Assembly (NCBI GenBank): GCA_964452775.1
Contig: CAYVQP010000011.1
Span: forward strand, 1 to 64,000
Length of the DNA: 64,000 bases
Reading direction: 5' to 3'
DNA from: JACKCB01 sp964452775
Lineage (GTDB): Bacteria; Chloroflexota; Anaerolineae; Promineifilales; Promineifilaceae
The position numbers and the translations under genes were made by a program. Below, one piece after another: positions 1 through 7,779 of this stretch. The notes beneath the pieces are model-generated. The model searched no databases. It saw nothing but the letters and a program-made list of their open reading frames with translations, and had not been told where the DNA came from. Positions within the stretch are counted from its first letter, which is position 1. Every line of letters starts with the position of its first letter.

Positions 1-55
1 CCGCGAAGGCGGCCTCACCGTCGGCGCCGGCGTGATCACGGAAATCCTGGAGTAA
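1..55 (+). CDS. tuf: Elongation factor Tu, C-terminal end (partial)
   Basis: Only the last 17 codons and the TAA stop (53-55) are present. They read REGGLTVGAGVITEILE, which matches the conserved EF-Tu carboxyl terminus (usually REGGRTVGAGVVTKI-E). EF-Tu delivers aminoacyl-tRNA to the ribosome in the cytoplasm. Its place just before rpsJ fits the common arrangement in which the str operon runs into the S10 operon. Confidence 0.93.
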   Translation, partial: REGGLTVGAGVITEILE

Positions 56-68
56 GTTTCATTGTACC

Positions 69-95
69 GGCGACCGGCTTAACAAGCCGGTCGCC
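69..95 (+). promoter_or_regulatory. Perfect 12-bp hairpin between tuf and rpsJ
   Basis: GGCGACCGGCTT (69-80) and AAGCCGGTCGCC (84-95) form a perfect 12-bp stem with a 3-nt AAC loop. No T-run follows, so it is a poor intrinsic terminator. It could act as an RNA-stability or processing element or an S10-operon leader structure. The structure is seen; the role is inferred. Confidence 0.55.
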
Positions 96-123
96 GTTGA
101 ATTCTGGAAGAGCGGGAAATAGC

Positions 124-432
124 ATGGCAAAGCAGAAAATTCGCATCCGTCTAAAAGCTTACGATCACCGTGTACTGGATCAGTCCGCCCGCCGTATCGT
201 CGGTACAGCCGAGCGGACCGGCGCCAGCGTGGTTGGCCCGGTACCACTGCCCACCCGGATTGAGCGCTTTACTGTGCGCCGTAGTCCGTTTATTGACAAG
301 GATTCGCACGAACACTTTGAAATCAGGACTCACAAGAGACTGATTGATGTGATCAATCCGGATTCGAAGACCATTGACACGCTGATGCGACTGAATTTGC
401 CCGCCGGCGTTGATATCGAGATTCAGATTTAG
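124..432 (+). CDS. rpsJ: 30S ribosomal protein S10
   Basis: 102 residues, normal S10 length. It begins MAKQKIRIRLKAYDHRVLDQ and carries the conserved GPVPLPT loop and the FEIRTHKR motif. S10 sits in the head of the 30S subunit and also serves as NusE in antitermination complexes. An in-frame ATG at 97 exists, but family alignment favours 124. It is the first gene of the S10 cluster, 68 bp after tuf. Confidence 0.97.
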   Translation: MAKQKIRIRLKAYDHRVLDQSARRIVGTAERTGASVVGPVPLPTRIERFTVRRSPFIDKDSHEHFEIRTHKRLIDVINPDSKTIDTLMRLNLPAGVDIEIQI

Positions 433-522
433 CGCCGGAGCGGCGTATCGCGCCGGTTGCAAGCTTATTGGCAATTAGGATGATGCAGCGTACCTAGTCG
501 CCGGCAGTCCTGGGAGGTTTAG

Positions 523-1197
523 GTGAAGACTCTACTAGGTTATAAAGTGGGCATGACCCAGATCATTGAGGCCGACGGCACGGTTGTGCCGGTGACCGTC
601 ATTAAGCTCGGGCCGTGCCACGTGACGCAGATAAAGACTGTCGAGAATGACGGTTACGATGCGGTGCAGTTGGGATTCGGCGAGGTCAAGCAGAGTCGCC
701 TGAGCAAAGGCCAACAGGGTCACCTGGGCCTGCTGAAGAGCGATAGCAAGCACCCCAAGCGCCGGGACATTAAGGGTATTCCGGCGATGCGCCATCTGCG
801 CGAAGTTCGCACCAGCGAAACGGCCGGCTACAAGCTAGGCGATGTCCTCAAAGTCGAGAACACGTTCAGCGCCGGCGAGCACGTAGACGTCATCGGTAAG
901 ACGAAGGGTCGCGGTTTCACCGGCGTGGTGAAGCGCCATGGCTTCAGCGGCGGCCCCAAGACGCATGGCCAGTCCGATCGCCTCCGGCGGCCGGGTTCGA
1001 TTGGTGCGACCTCCGGCACGGCAAGGGTAATCAAGGGATTGCGCATGGCCGGGCACAGCGGGGATCAGAAGTTCACCTCGCTGAACCTTGTTGTGGCGAA
1101 GATCGATCCTGAGATGAACCTGCTCGCCGTGAAAGGCTCTGTGCCGGGACCGAAGGGCGGCTTCGTAGTCGTGCGCTCCTCGGTGAAGAGTAAGTAG
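523..1197 (+). CDS. rplC: 50S ribosomal protein L3
   Basis: 224 residues, slightly longer than the roughly 210 of E. coli. It starts at GTG (523) behind a strong GGGAGGT at 512-518. N-terminal KTLLGYKVGMTQI and the internal loop reaching the peptidyl-transferase centre (GRGFTGVVKRHGFSGGPKTHG, then RRPGSIG) are intact. L3 is an early-assembly protein of the large subunit. The 90-bp gap after rpsJ has no obvious gene. Confidence 0.97.
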   Translation: MKTLLGYKVGMTQIIEADGTVVPVTVIKLGPCHVTQIKTVENDGYDAVQLGFGEVKQSRLSKGQQGHLGLLKSDSKHPKRRDIKGIPAMRHLREVRTSETAGYKLGDVLKVENTFSAGEHVDVIGKTKGRGFTGVVKRHGFSGGPKTHGQSDRLRRPGSIGATSGTARVIKGLRMAGHSGDQKFTSLNLVVAKIDPEMNLLAVKGSVPGPKGGFVVVRSSVKSK

Positions 1198-1222
1198 TTG
1201 AGCGGTGGAAGGAGAGAATGTG

Positions 1223-1894
1223 ATGGAACTGCCAATCTATAATATGGCTGGCGAGGAAACGGGTCGCATGGAACTTCCGGCCGCTGTTTTTGCAGCCAAT
1301 GTCAACAGAGGTTTGATGCACCAGGCGCTCGTACGGCAGCTCGCCAACGCGCGTCAGGGGACGCACAAGGCCAAAGGGCGTTCGGAAGTAAGCTATTCCA
1401 CGCGCAAGCTATACCGGCAGAAAGGTACTGGCCGCGCGCGTCACGGCAGCCGCAAATCGCCTGTTTACGTCGGCGGCGGCGTTGCGCATGGCCCGTTGCC
1501 ACGCAGTTATCGCCAGCAGATGCCGCGGAAAATGCGCCGGGCCGCGCTCCGCTCCGCCCTGACCGTTAAGGCGGCAGCAGATGAAATCGTCTTGCTGGAT
1601 GCAATCAGCATGGACCGGCCAAAGACCAAAGAGATGGTGGCGATGATGAGCCGGCTGGCAGGCGGAAACAGTAGCGCCCTCCTGTTGATGGCAGGCAAGG
1701 ACGTGAATGTCGAGAAGTCGGCCAACAATCTGCAGAGCGTGAAAACCCTGCGCGCCGATTACCTGAACATCCGCGATCTGCTGGGCTTCGACAAGATTGT
1801 CATTCCGCTTGCGGCGATGGACGTAATCACCGGTTATCTGGGTGGACAAGAACGCCTGACGGCTGACGAAGCTGCGGAGGCGATGGAGGAGTAG
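1223..1894 (+). CDS. rplD: 50S ribosomal protein L4 (L1e family)
   Basis: 223 residues from ATG 1223. GGAGAG at 1211-1216 is 6 nt upstream; in-frame GTG codons at 1205 and 1220 are less well placed. The extended loop lining the exit tunnel is recognisable (GKGTGRARHG-type motif RQKGTGRARHGSRKSP, then GGGVAHGP). L4 in E. coli also represses its own operon; nothing here proves that. It ends 3 bp before rplW. Confidence 0.96.
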   Translation: MELPIYNMAGEETGRMELPAAVFAANVNRGLMHQALVRQLANARQGTHKAKGRSEVSYSTRKLYRQKGTGRARHGSRKSPVYVGGGVAHGPLPRSYRQQMPRKMRRAALRSALTVKAAADEIVLLDAISMDRPKTKEMVAMMSRLAGGNSSALLLMAGKDVNVEKSANNLQSVKTLRADYLNIRDLLGFDKIVIPLAAMDVITGYLGGQERLTADEAAEAMEE

Positions 1895-1897
1895 GAA

Positions 1898-2194
1898 ATG
1901 CAGATGCATTGGCGAGATATCATCCGGCGGCCGGTGGTCACTGAGAAGTCGAATTACATGGCTAGCGAGTACAGGCAATATACTTTTGTGGTGCACTCGA
2001 AGGCCAACAAGGTGCAGATCAAAGAGGCGGTAGAGCTGGCCTGGCCGAAGGTGGCGGTATCCAAGGTACGCGTGGCCAACATGCCCGCCAAACGGGCGCG
2101 GCGCCAGCGGCGAATCACCGTTCGTAAGGCCGGCTGGAAGAAGGCGATTGTGACCCTCTCCTCCGGCTCCATTGAGTTGTTTGAAGGCGTTTGA
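1898..2194 (+). CDS. rplW: 50S ribosomal protein L23
   Basis: 98 residues. It has the family start IIRRPVVTEKSN and the FVVHSKANKVQIKEAVE segment that forms the docking site for trigger factor and SRP at the tunnel exit. The Shine-Dalgarno GGAGGA lies in the end of rplD, so the two genes are probably translationally coupled. A 161-bp spacer follows before rplB, longer than most in this cluster, with no gene visible. Confidence 0.96.
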   Translation: MQMHWRDIIRRPVVTEKSNYMASEYRQYTFVVHSKANKVQIKEAVELAWPKVAVSKVRVANMPAKRARRQRRITVRKAGWKKAIVTLSSGSIELFEGV

Positions 2195-2355
2195 GCAAGA
2201 GCTCAAGCGCTGGTTGAGATAGGATTGGTAAAGTCGCTTAGGCATTCTATGGCCTGTTGACGATTCCGTTTTTAGAGCAGGGACGAGGGCTTTTGGCCAA
2301 GTGTGGGTGATGTTCCCACTGCCCAATGAGCCTGGCGTCCGTCTCTGGAGGAACA

Positions 2356-3192
2356 ATGGCGGTAAAGGTATATAAGCCGACATCTCCCGGCCGGCGCAAT
2401 ATGAGTGTGTCGGCGTTTGAGGAGATCACATATGCGATACCCGAGAAATCTCTGTCGCGCGGCTTGCGAAAGCAGGGGGGCCGGAATGCTCGGGGCAAGG
2501 TAACAGTTCGCCATCGTGGCGGCGGCCATCGCCGGCGCTATCGCGAAATCGACTTTCGCCGCAACAAAACCGGCGTGCCGGGCCGTATCGCTTCCATCGA
2601 ATACGATCCGAACCGCTCGGCGCGTATTGCGCTGGTTGTGTACGCCGACGGCGAGAAGCGCTACATGGTAGCGCCCCTGGGTTTATTTGTTGGGGACACG
2701 GTGCTCAGTGATGAGCGCACCGAGATTCGCCCCGGCAACTGCATGCCGCTACGCAACATCCCGCTGGGCACCCTGGTTCACAATATCGAGATTCACCCCG
2801 GTCGCGGCGGTCAGATGGTTCGCTCCGCGGGCACGTCGGCGCAGCTGATGGCGAAAGAGGGTGAGTACGCCATTTTGCGCCTGCCCTCCGGCGAAGAGCG
2901 CTTGATTCGTCTGGATTGTTTGGCCACCGTCGGCCAGGTAGGCAATGTGGACCACGGCAACATCCGGCTGGGTAAAGCGGGGCGGAAGCGTTACCTGGGC
3001 ATCCGCCCGACCGTTCGTGGTACGGCAATGACGCCGCGCGACCATCCACATGGCGGCGGCGAAGGACGTTCGCCCGTGGGTATGGCCGGCCCGAAGACCC
3101 CCTGGGGCAAGCCGGCGCAAGGCACGCGCACTCGGCGCAACAAAGCTACAGAAAAGTTCATCTTTCGTCGCCGGACGAAGAAGCGCCGGTGA
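2356..3192 (+). CDS. rplB: 50S ribosomal protein L2
   Basis: 278 residues from ATG 2356, placed by GGAGGA at 2347-2352 and by the family start MAVKVYKPTSPGRR. An in-frame ATG at 2326 would add 10 unlikely residues. The peptidyl-transferase-proximal motif DHPHGGGEGR with its invariant histidine is intact, and the tail is basic (FIFRRRTKKRR). L2 bridges subunits and supports peptide-bond formation. Confidence 0.97.
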   Translation: MAVKVYKPTSPGRRNMSVSAFEEITYAIPEKSLSRGLRKQGGRNARGKVTVRHRGGGHRRRYREIDFRRNKTGVPGRIASIEYDPNRSARIALVVYADGEKRYMVAPLGLFVGDTVLSDERTEIRPGNCMPLRNIPLGTLVHNIEIHPGRGGQMVRSAGTSAQLMAKEGEYAILRLPSGEERLIRLDCLATVGQVGNVDHGNIRLGKAGRKRYLGIRPTVRGTAMTPRDHPHGGGEGRSPVGMAGPKTPWGKPAQGTRTRRNKATEKFIFRRRTKKRR

Positions 3193-3211
3193 GAGGAGAT
3201 AAGCAGATACA

Positions 3212-3496
3212 ATGTCTCGTTCACTGAAGAAAGGCCCCTTTATTGAACCGAAACTCCTCCAGAAGGTGGATGAGTTGAATAGTTCGCGTCGGCGGCAAGT
3301 CATTCGCACCTGGTCCCGGGCCAGCACGATATTTCCGCAGATGGTGGGACACACCATCGCGGTCCACGATGGCCGGCGACATGTGCCAATCTACGTAACC
3401 GAAAACATGGTTGGGCACAAGTTGGGCGAGTTCGCCCCAACGCGCACGTATCGTGGCCACGTTACAAAGACAGAGAAGAAGAAAGGACGGCGTTAA
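3212..3496 (+). CDS. rpsS: 30S ribosomal protein S19
   Basis: 94 residues, usual length. It opens MSRSLKKGPFIEPKLLQKV and contains the RASTIFPQMVGHTIAVHDGR and LGEFAPTRTYRGH motifs that contact 16S rRNA helices in the 30S head and the A-site tRNA. The gene ends 2 bp before rplV. Confidence 0.97.
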   Translation: MSRSLKKGPFIEPKLLQKVDELNSSRRRQVIRTWSRASTIFPQMVGHTIAVHDGRRHVPIYVTENMVGHKLGEFAPTRTYRGHVTKTEKKKGRR

Positions 3497-3498
3497 CC

Positions 3499-3876
3499 AT
3501 GGACGAAAGATTTGAGGTCAAGGCAGTCGCCCGTCATATTCAAATCACGCCCCAAAAAGTGCGCCTGGTGGTTGACGCGGTGCGCGGTAAAGGCGCCCGC
3601 GAAGCGCTGGATACGCTGCGCTTGATGCCGCATCGAGCGGCCGAACCGGTTTACAAGCTGATCATGTCAGCTGTAGCGAATGCGGAAGAGAACTACGGGC
3701 TGGAGATCGACGAGCTCTTTGTGAGCCATATCTTCGCCGACGAGGGACCGCGCCACCGGCTGGCCCCTTATGGTGGTCGATTTGCCAGCCGCGGCCGATT
3801 CCGCGCGATCGTCAAGCGTTCGTCCCATATCACGGTCTACCTGGCCGAGCGCAATGTTGTGGAATACGAGAAATAA
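3499..3876 (+). CDS. rplV: 50S ribosomal protein L22
   Basis: 125 residues. It contains the family motif ITPQKVRLVVDAVRGK and the beta-hairpin region that reaches the exit-tunnel constriction (GPRHRLAPYGGRFASRGR-like segment, then SSHITVYL). The basic loop spelling differs from E. coli but keeps the RA/GR-rich pattern. The spacing of 2 bp from rpsS suggests coupled translation. Confidence 0.96.
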   Translation: MDERFEVKAVARHIQITPQKVRLVVDAVRGKGAREALDTLRLMPHRAAEPVYKLIMSAVANAEENYGLEIDELFVSHIFADEGPRHRLAPYGGRFASRGRFRAIVKRSSHITVYLAERNVVEYEK

Positions 3877-3896
3877 GTAGAGTAGGAGGCGCGAAG

Positions 3897-4562
3897 TTGG
3901 GTCGAAAAGTACATTCAGTTGGTTTTCGCTTAAAGGCAGTTCGTGATTGGAATACGCGCTGGTACGCTGAGGGCGCTAATTATCGGGAACTGCTGTTGGA
4001 GGATTTCGCTATCCGGCGGACGATCGAAGCCGAATTGCCGAAGGCCGCCATCTCTCGCATGGAGATTGAACGCTTCCCTAACCAGGTGCAGGTTAATCTC
4101 TGGACCGCCAAACCCGGCATTGTTATTGGCCGGAAGGGCCAGACTGTGAAGGATCTGCGCACCAAGTTGCGCGACCTGACCGGCAAGACGGTTAAAGTGG
4201 AAGTTGAAGAAATCACGCAGCCTGACCTGGATGCCAAGCTGGTGGCAGAAAACATCGCCGGCCAGTTGGAGCGAAGGATTTTGCATAGCCGGGCCATGAA
4301 GCGGGCCTTGCAGCAGGCAATGCGCCAGGGTGCGCATGGCGTTCGGATTGAAGCCGGTGGCCGGCTCTCCGGATCTGAAATGGCGCGCAAGGAAAAGCTC
4401 TGGGACGGCCAGGTTCCCCGGAACACGATTCGGGCCGACCTGGACTACGGCACCGCGGAAGCATTGACGACTTTTGGTCGCATTGGCATTAAGGTGTGGA
4501 TCTACAAAGGCGAGATTCTGCCGCAGCGAGCAGAAGCCACGGATGTCTATATCAGCGAGTAA
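3897..4562 (+). CDS. rpsC: 30S ribosomal protein S3
   Basis: 221 residues starting at TTG 3897 behind AGGAGG (3884-3889). The first residues, MGRKVHSVGFRL, match the family. The KH domain motif is clear (PGIVIGRKGQTVKDLRTKL), and the C-terminal half carries GRLSGSEMARKEKLWDGQVP-type sequence. S3 lines the mRNA entry tunnel and takes part in helicase activity. The TTG start may lower initiation relative to neighbours. Confidence 0.96.
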   Translation: MGRKVHSVGFRLKAVRDWNTRWYAEGANYRELLLEDFAIRRTIEAELPKAAISRMEIERFPNQVQVNLWTAKPGIVIGRKGQTVKDLRTKLRDLTGKTVKVEVEEITQPDLDAKLVAENIAGQLERRILHSRAMKRALQQAMRQGAHGVRIEAGGRLSGSEMARKEKLWDGQVPRNTIRADLDYGTAEALTTFGRIGIKVWIYKGEILPQRAEATDVYISE

Positions 4563-4602
4563 GAGGCGGCCGGTTGCCGGCAGCCGATGATGGAGTAATG
4601 CC

Positions 4603-5019
4603 ATGTTAATGCCAAAGCGGGTGAAATTTCGTAAGCAGTTCCGAGGCCGAATGCGCGGCCCGGCCAAGGGCGGCACAGAGCTGCTCCATGGCGAGTTCGG
4701 CCTGCAAGCGTTGGAGCCGGGCTGGATTACCAGCCGGCAAATAGAGGCGGTGCGCCGGACAGTGGTGCGCCATATGAAGCGTCGCGGTAAATACTGGATA
4801 CGCATCTTTCCCGACAAACCGGTCACGGCCAAGCCGGCCGAGACCCGCATGGGTAAGGGCAAGGGTTCTGTTGACCACTGGGTGGCAGTCGTGAAGCCGG
4901 GGCGAATGATCTTTGAGTTGGCCGGTGTGCCGCAGGATCAGGCCGACGAAGCGCTGCGTCTGGCGGGCTACAAGTTGCCGATCAAGACCCAGGTCGTTTC
5001 GCGAGAGGAAGGTTTGTAA
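4603..5019 (+). CDS. rplP: 50S ribosomal protein L16
   Basis: 138 residues, standard. It begins MLMPKRVKFRKQFRGRM, close to the usual MLxPKRTKFRK, which fixes the start at 4603. L16 organises the A-site tRNA elbow in the 50S subunit. GGCCGGTTGCCGGC in the preceding 40-bp spacer can form a short hairpin. The TAA stop shares its last A with the ATG of the next gene. Confidence 0.96.
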   Translation: MLMPKRVKFRKQFRGRMRGPAKGGTELLHGEFGLQALEPGWITSRQIEAVRRTVVRHMKRRGKYWIRIFPDKPVTAKPAETRMGKGKGSVDHWVAVVKPGRMIFELAGVPQDQADEALRLAGYKLPIKTQVVSREEGL

Positions 5020-5447
5020 TGGCTTTCGTAGTAGAACTTCGGCGAATGACAGACGAGCAGCTTGAGGAAAAGCTCGAGGATGCCCGCGAAGAACTGTTTA
5101 ACCTGCGCTTCCAAAAGGCCACCGCACAGCTGGAGAATTACAGCCGGATCCACAAGGTTCGCCACGAAATGGCCCAGATCCAGGAGATGCTGCATAAGCG
5201 GGCAATGGCAGTTCAGACGGCAGTCGGCGATCCGCAGATCGCAAAAGCCCTTGCCGGGCAGGAGTGGACGGGCGAGGCGCGTTTTGATTACGAGCAGAGC
5301 GGTTGGCTGGTCAAGTTTAAGAACGCCTCCGGGCGTGAATTGGCCACGGCCCATGTGAACCTGAACAGAATGCTGCTGAAGAGCCGGCGAGCGCGTCGCG
5401 AGGGCAAGGCGCTGCAACGGGTGACCAGTATTAAGGTGGCAGGGTAA
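5019..5447 (+). CDS. rpmC: 50S ribosomal protein L29 with a long C-terminal extension
   Basis: Residues 1-66 are a typical L29 (ELRRMTDEQLEEKLEDAREE, then NLRFQKATAQLEN and RIHKVRHEMAQI). The frame then continues without a stop for about 76 more residues, giving 142 in all against the usual 60-75. The extension contains WTGEARFDYEQSGWLVKFKN and a basic tail LKSRRARREGKALQ. The gene overlaps rplP by 1 bp and ends 5 bp before rpsQ, so the extra length fills what would otherwise be a large spacer. The role of the extension is unknown; it may contact 23S rRNA or L23 near the tunnel exit (inference). Confidence 0.9.
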   Translation: MAFVVELRRMTDEQLEEKLEDAREELFNLRFQKATAQLENYSRIHKVRHEMAQIQEMLHKRAMAVQTAVGDPQIAKALAGQEWTGEARFDYEQSGWLVKFKNASGRELATAHVNLNRMLLKSRRARREGKALQRVTSIKVAG

Positions 5448-5452
5448 TTGCG

Positions 5453-5704
5453 ATGAAAGAACAGAGAAAACTCCTGATCGGCACGGTGACCAGCGACAAG
5501 ATGGATAAGACGGTCGTAGTCACGGTCACGACGACCAAGAGGCACCAGCGCTACGGCAAGGTGCTGCGATTGAATAAGAAGTATAAGGCGCACGATGAGC
5601 GGAATGAGTGCCGGATCGGTGATCGCGTGGAGATTATCGAGTCCATGCCCATGAGCCGCGACAAACGCTGGGCTGTTGTCAATATTCTGGAACGGGCCAG
5701 CTAA
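5453..5704 (+). CDS. rpsQ: 30S ribosomal protein S17
   Basis: 83 residues. Family signature GTVTSDKMDKTVVVTV near the start, KKYKAHDERNECRIGDRVEI in the middle and the PMSRDKRW motif near the end. S17 is an OB-fold protein needed early in 30S assembly. It starts 5 bp after the extended rpmC. Confidence 0.96.
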   Translation: MKEQRKLLIGTVTSDKMDKTVVVTVTTTKRHQRYGKVLRLNKKYKAHDERNECRIGDRVEIIESMPMSRDKRWAVVNILERAS

Positions 5705-5717
5705 TAGGAGACCGGCC

Positions 5718-6089
5718 ATGATACAGCAGGAAAGTCGTTTGAAGGTTGCCGATAATTCCGGCGCGCGAGAGCTTCTGGTCATCCGAGTGATGGGCGGCTC
5801 GAAGCGATACTATGGCGGCGTAGGCGATATCGTGGTAGCGACCGTGAAAAAGGCCGCTCCCAATGCCACCGTCAAGAAGAGCAGTATCGTCCGGGCCGTG
5901 ATCGTGCGCACGAGCAAGGAGTATCGCCGGAGCGATGGTAGTTACATTCGCTTTGATGATAATGCCGCGGTTGTGTTGGGCATTGACGGGAAAATGCCGG
6001 TTGGAACACGTATCTTTGGGCCGGTGGCGCGGGAACTGCGCGAGATGGGCTTCAGCCGGATTCTCTCGCTGGCGCCGGAGGTCTTGTAG
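5718..6089 (+). CDS. rplN: 50S ribosomal protein L14
   Basis: 123 residues from ATG 5718, preceded by TAGGAG (5705-5710). The start MIQQESRLKVADNSGARELL matches the family exactly, so an upstream in-frame ATG at 5676 inside rpsQ is rejected. L14 lies at the subunit interface and binds the silencing factor RsfS. The conserved GxIVRAVIVRT and MPVGTRIFGPVARELR segments are present. Confidence 0.97.
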   Translation: MIQQESRLKVADNSGARELLVIRVMGGSKRYYGGVGDIVVATVKKAAPNATVKKSSIVRAVIVRTSKEYRRSDGSYIRFDDNAAVVLGIDGKMPVGTRIFGPVARELREMGFSRILSLAPEVL

Positions 6090-6100
6090 AGGAATAGGCG

Positions 6101-6424
6101 ATGCGATTTAAGAAGGATGATCTGGTTGAAGTGATCGCCGGCAACGACAAGGGTGTACGCGGCAAGATCCTCCGAGTTATCCCTGGCGATAATCGCGTGG
6201 TGGTGCACGGCGTGAATATGGTGAAGAAGGCTCAAAAGGCGCGTCCGACCGGCGGCCGGACGCCGACCCAGGGCGGGCTCATTGAGTTTGAAGCGCCTCT
6301 TAGCGCTTCGAACGTCATGCTGGTCTGCCCGCACACGCAGCGGTTGACGAGAATCGGCATCCGGCGCGATGAGAATGGGCGTCAGGTGCGTTTCTCGAAA
6401 CGTAGCGGCAAGGACATTGACTGA
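6101..6424 (+). CDS. rplX: 50S ribosomal protein L24
   Basis: 107 residues with an N-terminal KOW motif (KKDDLVEVIAGNDKGVRGKIL) and the family RVVVHGVNMVKKAQKA segment. L24 is a primary assembly initiator of the 50S subunit. Its stop codon lies inside the left arm of the hairpin that precedes rplE. Confidence 0.96.
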   Translation: MRFKKDDLVEVIAGNDKGVRGKILRVIPGDNRVVVHGVNMVKKAQKARPTGGRTPTQGGLIEFEAPLSASNVMLVCPHTQRLTRIGIRRDENGRQVRFSKRSGKDID

Positions 6425-6460
6425 GTGAGTGTCTGCTGGGACCTCGGTCCGGTCACTCAG
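6421..6460 (+). promoter_or_regulatory. Hairpin in the rplX-rplE spacer
   Basis: CTGAGTGA (6421-6428) pairs with TCACTCAG (6453-6460), and GGACC/GGTCC form an inner stem. The outer stem contains the rplX stop codon and ends a few bases before the rplE Shine-Dalgarno GGAGGA (6464-6469). It could modulate rplE translation; no T-tract follows, so it is not a terminator. Function is inferred. Confidence 0.4.
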
Positions 6461-6476
6461 CGTGGAGGAAAATGAA

Positions 6477-7037
6477 ATGGCATTTACGCCGTTACAAGAG
6501 CAGTATGCGGAAGAGGTTGTTTCCGCTCTGATGAAGGAATTTGAATACACCAGCATTATGCAGGTACCGCGCATCAGCAAGGTGGTGGTGAACATCGGGC
6601 TGGGCGAGGCGTTGGACAACGCCAAGGCGATTGACTTTGCCACGAACGACCTGATGACTATCACCGGGCAGAAGCCGGTGGTGACTAAGGCGAAGAAGTC
6701 TATTGCCACCTTTAAGCTGCGTGAAGGGCGGTCAATCGGGTTGAAGGTAACCCTGCGCGGCGAGCGGATGTGGAGCTTTCTGACCCGCGTAATTCACGTT
6801 GCCTTGCCGCGGACGCGCGACTTTCAGGGCGTGTCTCCCGACGCTTTTGACGGCCGCGGCAACTACACGCTGGGTATCAGAGAGCAGATCATCTTCCCGG
6901 AAATCGAGTATGACAAGATTGACAAGAGCCGGGGAATGGAAATTACGATTGTTACGACTGCCAAGACTGACGAGGAAGGACGCCGGCTCCTGGCAATGCT
7001 GGGTATGCCCTTCCAACGAGAAGAAAGCCTGGCTTAA
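6477..7037 (+). CDS. rplE: 50S ribosomal protein L5
   Basis: 186 residues from ATG 6477, chosen by GGAGGA at 6464-6469. The upstream in-frame ATG at 6429 would start inside a hairpin. Family motifs: VPRISKVVVNIGLGEA, TGQKPVVTKAKKSIATFKLREG, and GRGNYTLGIREQIIFPEI. L5 binds 5S rRNA and forms the central protuberance. Confidence 0.97.
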   Translation: MAFTPLQEQYAEEVVSALMKEFEYTSIMQVPRISKVVVNIGLGEALDNAKAIDFATNDLMTITGQKPVVTKAKKSIATFKLREGRSIGLKVTLRGERMWSFLTRVIHVALPRTRDFQGVSPDAFDGRGNYTLGIREQIIFPEIEYDKIDKSRGMEITIVTTAKTDEEGRRLLAMLGMPFQREESLA

Positions 7038-7065
7038 GCCCTAAGCCCGGTCTAGGAGAAATAGT

Positions 7066-7272
7066 ATGGCAAAGCGATCAATGACAGCCAGGGAAACGAA
7101 ACGAAAGTATCGCGTGCGCGTACGGAATCGTTGCCAGCACGTGGACCCACGTTCAGGGAAGACTTGCGGTAGACCACGCGGCTATATGCGCCGCTTCGGT
7201 ATGTGCCGCATATGCTTCCGCGAACAGGCATTGCAGGGAAATATTCCCGGCGTCGTCAAGTCGAGCTGGTAA
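7066..7272 (+). CDS. rpsN: 30S ribosomal protein S14, zinc type, with an insertion in the zinc knuckle
   Basis: 68 residues, a short zinc-type (rpsZ-like) S14. The C-terminal signature CGRPRGYMRRFGMCRICFRE and GxIPGVxKSSW is standard. The first cysteine pair, normally C-x2-C, is here C-x10-C (NRCQHVDPRSGKTCGRP), so eight residues are inserted between two zinc ligands. All four cysteines remain. The segment KRKYRVRVRNRC before it is basic as usual. S14 is one of the last proteins to join the 30S head. Confidence 0.94.
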   Translation: MAKRSMTARETKRKYRVRVRNRCQHVDPRSGKTCGRPRGYMRRFGMCRICFREQALQGNIPGVVKSSW

Positions 7273-7359
7273 GACAAATTTGCCGGCAGCCGGCGAACAG
7301 GGTTTGCGGATATGCCCTGGCAGCGCGCGCTGTTGGCCCATGAGCGAGGAAAATAGATC

Positions 7360-7767
7360 ATGTCAATGAGTGACCCAATAGCTGACATGCTAACCCGCAT
7401 CCGCAACGCCAATGAGCGTCAACATCCGGCGGTCTCAATTCCGCACTCCAAGGTGAAGGAAGCGATAGCCGCGGTGATGAAGGAAGAGGGTTACATTGAA
7501 GATTATCAGGTGTTGCCGGAGCATCCTCAGCCGGTGTTGCGGCTGCGGTTGAAGTACACCGGCGACCGGCGCAATCAGCGCTCGATTATCACCGGCCTGC
7601 AGCGCGTCAGCCGGCCGGGCCGGCGCGAATACGTTGGCAAGCAGGAAATTCCCTGGGTTTTGAACGGGATGGGCATTTCGATTGTGACCACTTCCCAGGG
7701 TGTAATGACCGGGCAAGAAGCGCGTCGTCGTGGTATCGGCGGCGAAGTGCTGTGCAAGGTCTGGTAG
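7360..7767 (+). CDS. rpsH: 30S ribosomal protein S8
   Basis: 135 residues. SDPIADMLTRIRNA at the N-terminus and GISIVTTSQGVMTGQEAR near the C-terminus are family hallmarks; the latter includes the RNA-binding STSxG-like loop in the form TTSQG. ATG 7360 has GAGGA 9 nt upstream; ATG 7366 is the alternative. In E. coli S8 is the translational repressor of the spc operon. Confidence 0.96.
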   Translation: MSMSDPIADMLTRIRNANERQHPAVSIPHSKVKEAIAAVMKEEGYIEDYQVLPEHPQPVLRLRLKYTGDRRNQRSIITGLQRVSRPGRREYVGKQEIPWVLNGMGISIVTTSQGVMTGQEARRRGIGGEVLCKVW

Positions 7768-7779
7768 TGGAGGTGTACT

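Noticed and set aside
1409..2383. Long reverse open frame (324 codons) across rplD, rplW and the following spacer
   Set aside because: It is antisense to well-defined ribosomal genes and has no recognisable domain; GC-rich third positions create such frames.
5230..5447. L29 extension as a frameshift artefact
   Set aside because: The frame is unbroken, has coding-like composition and ends 5 bp before rpsQ, so a real extension is likelier; kept as a finding with a test.
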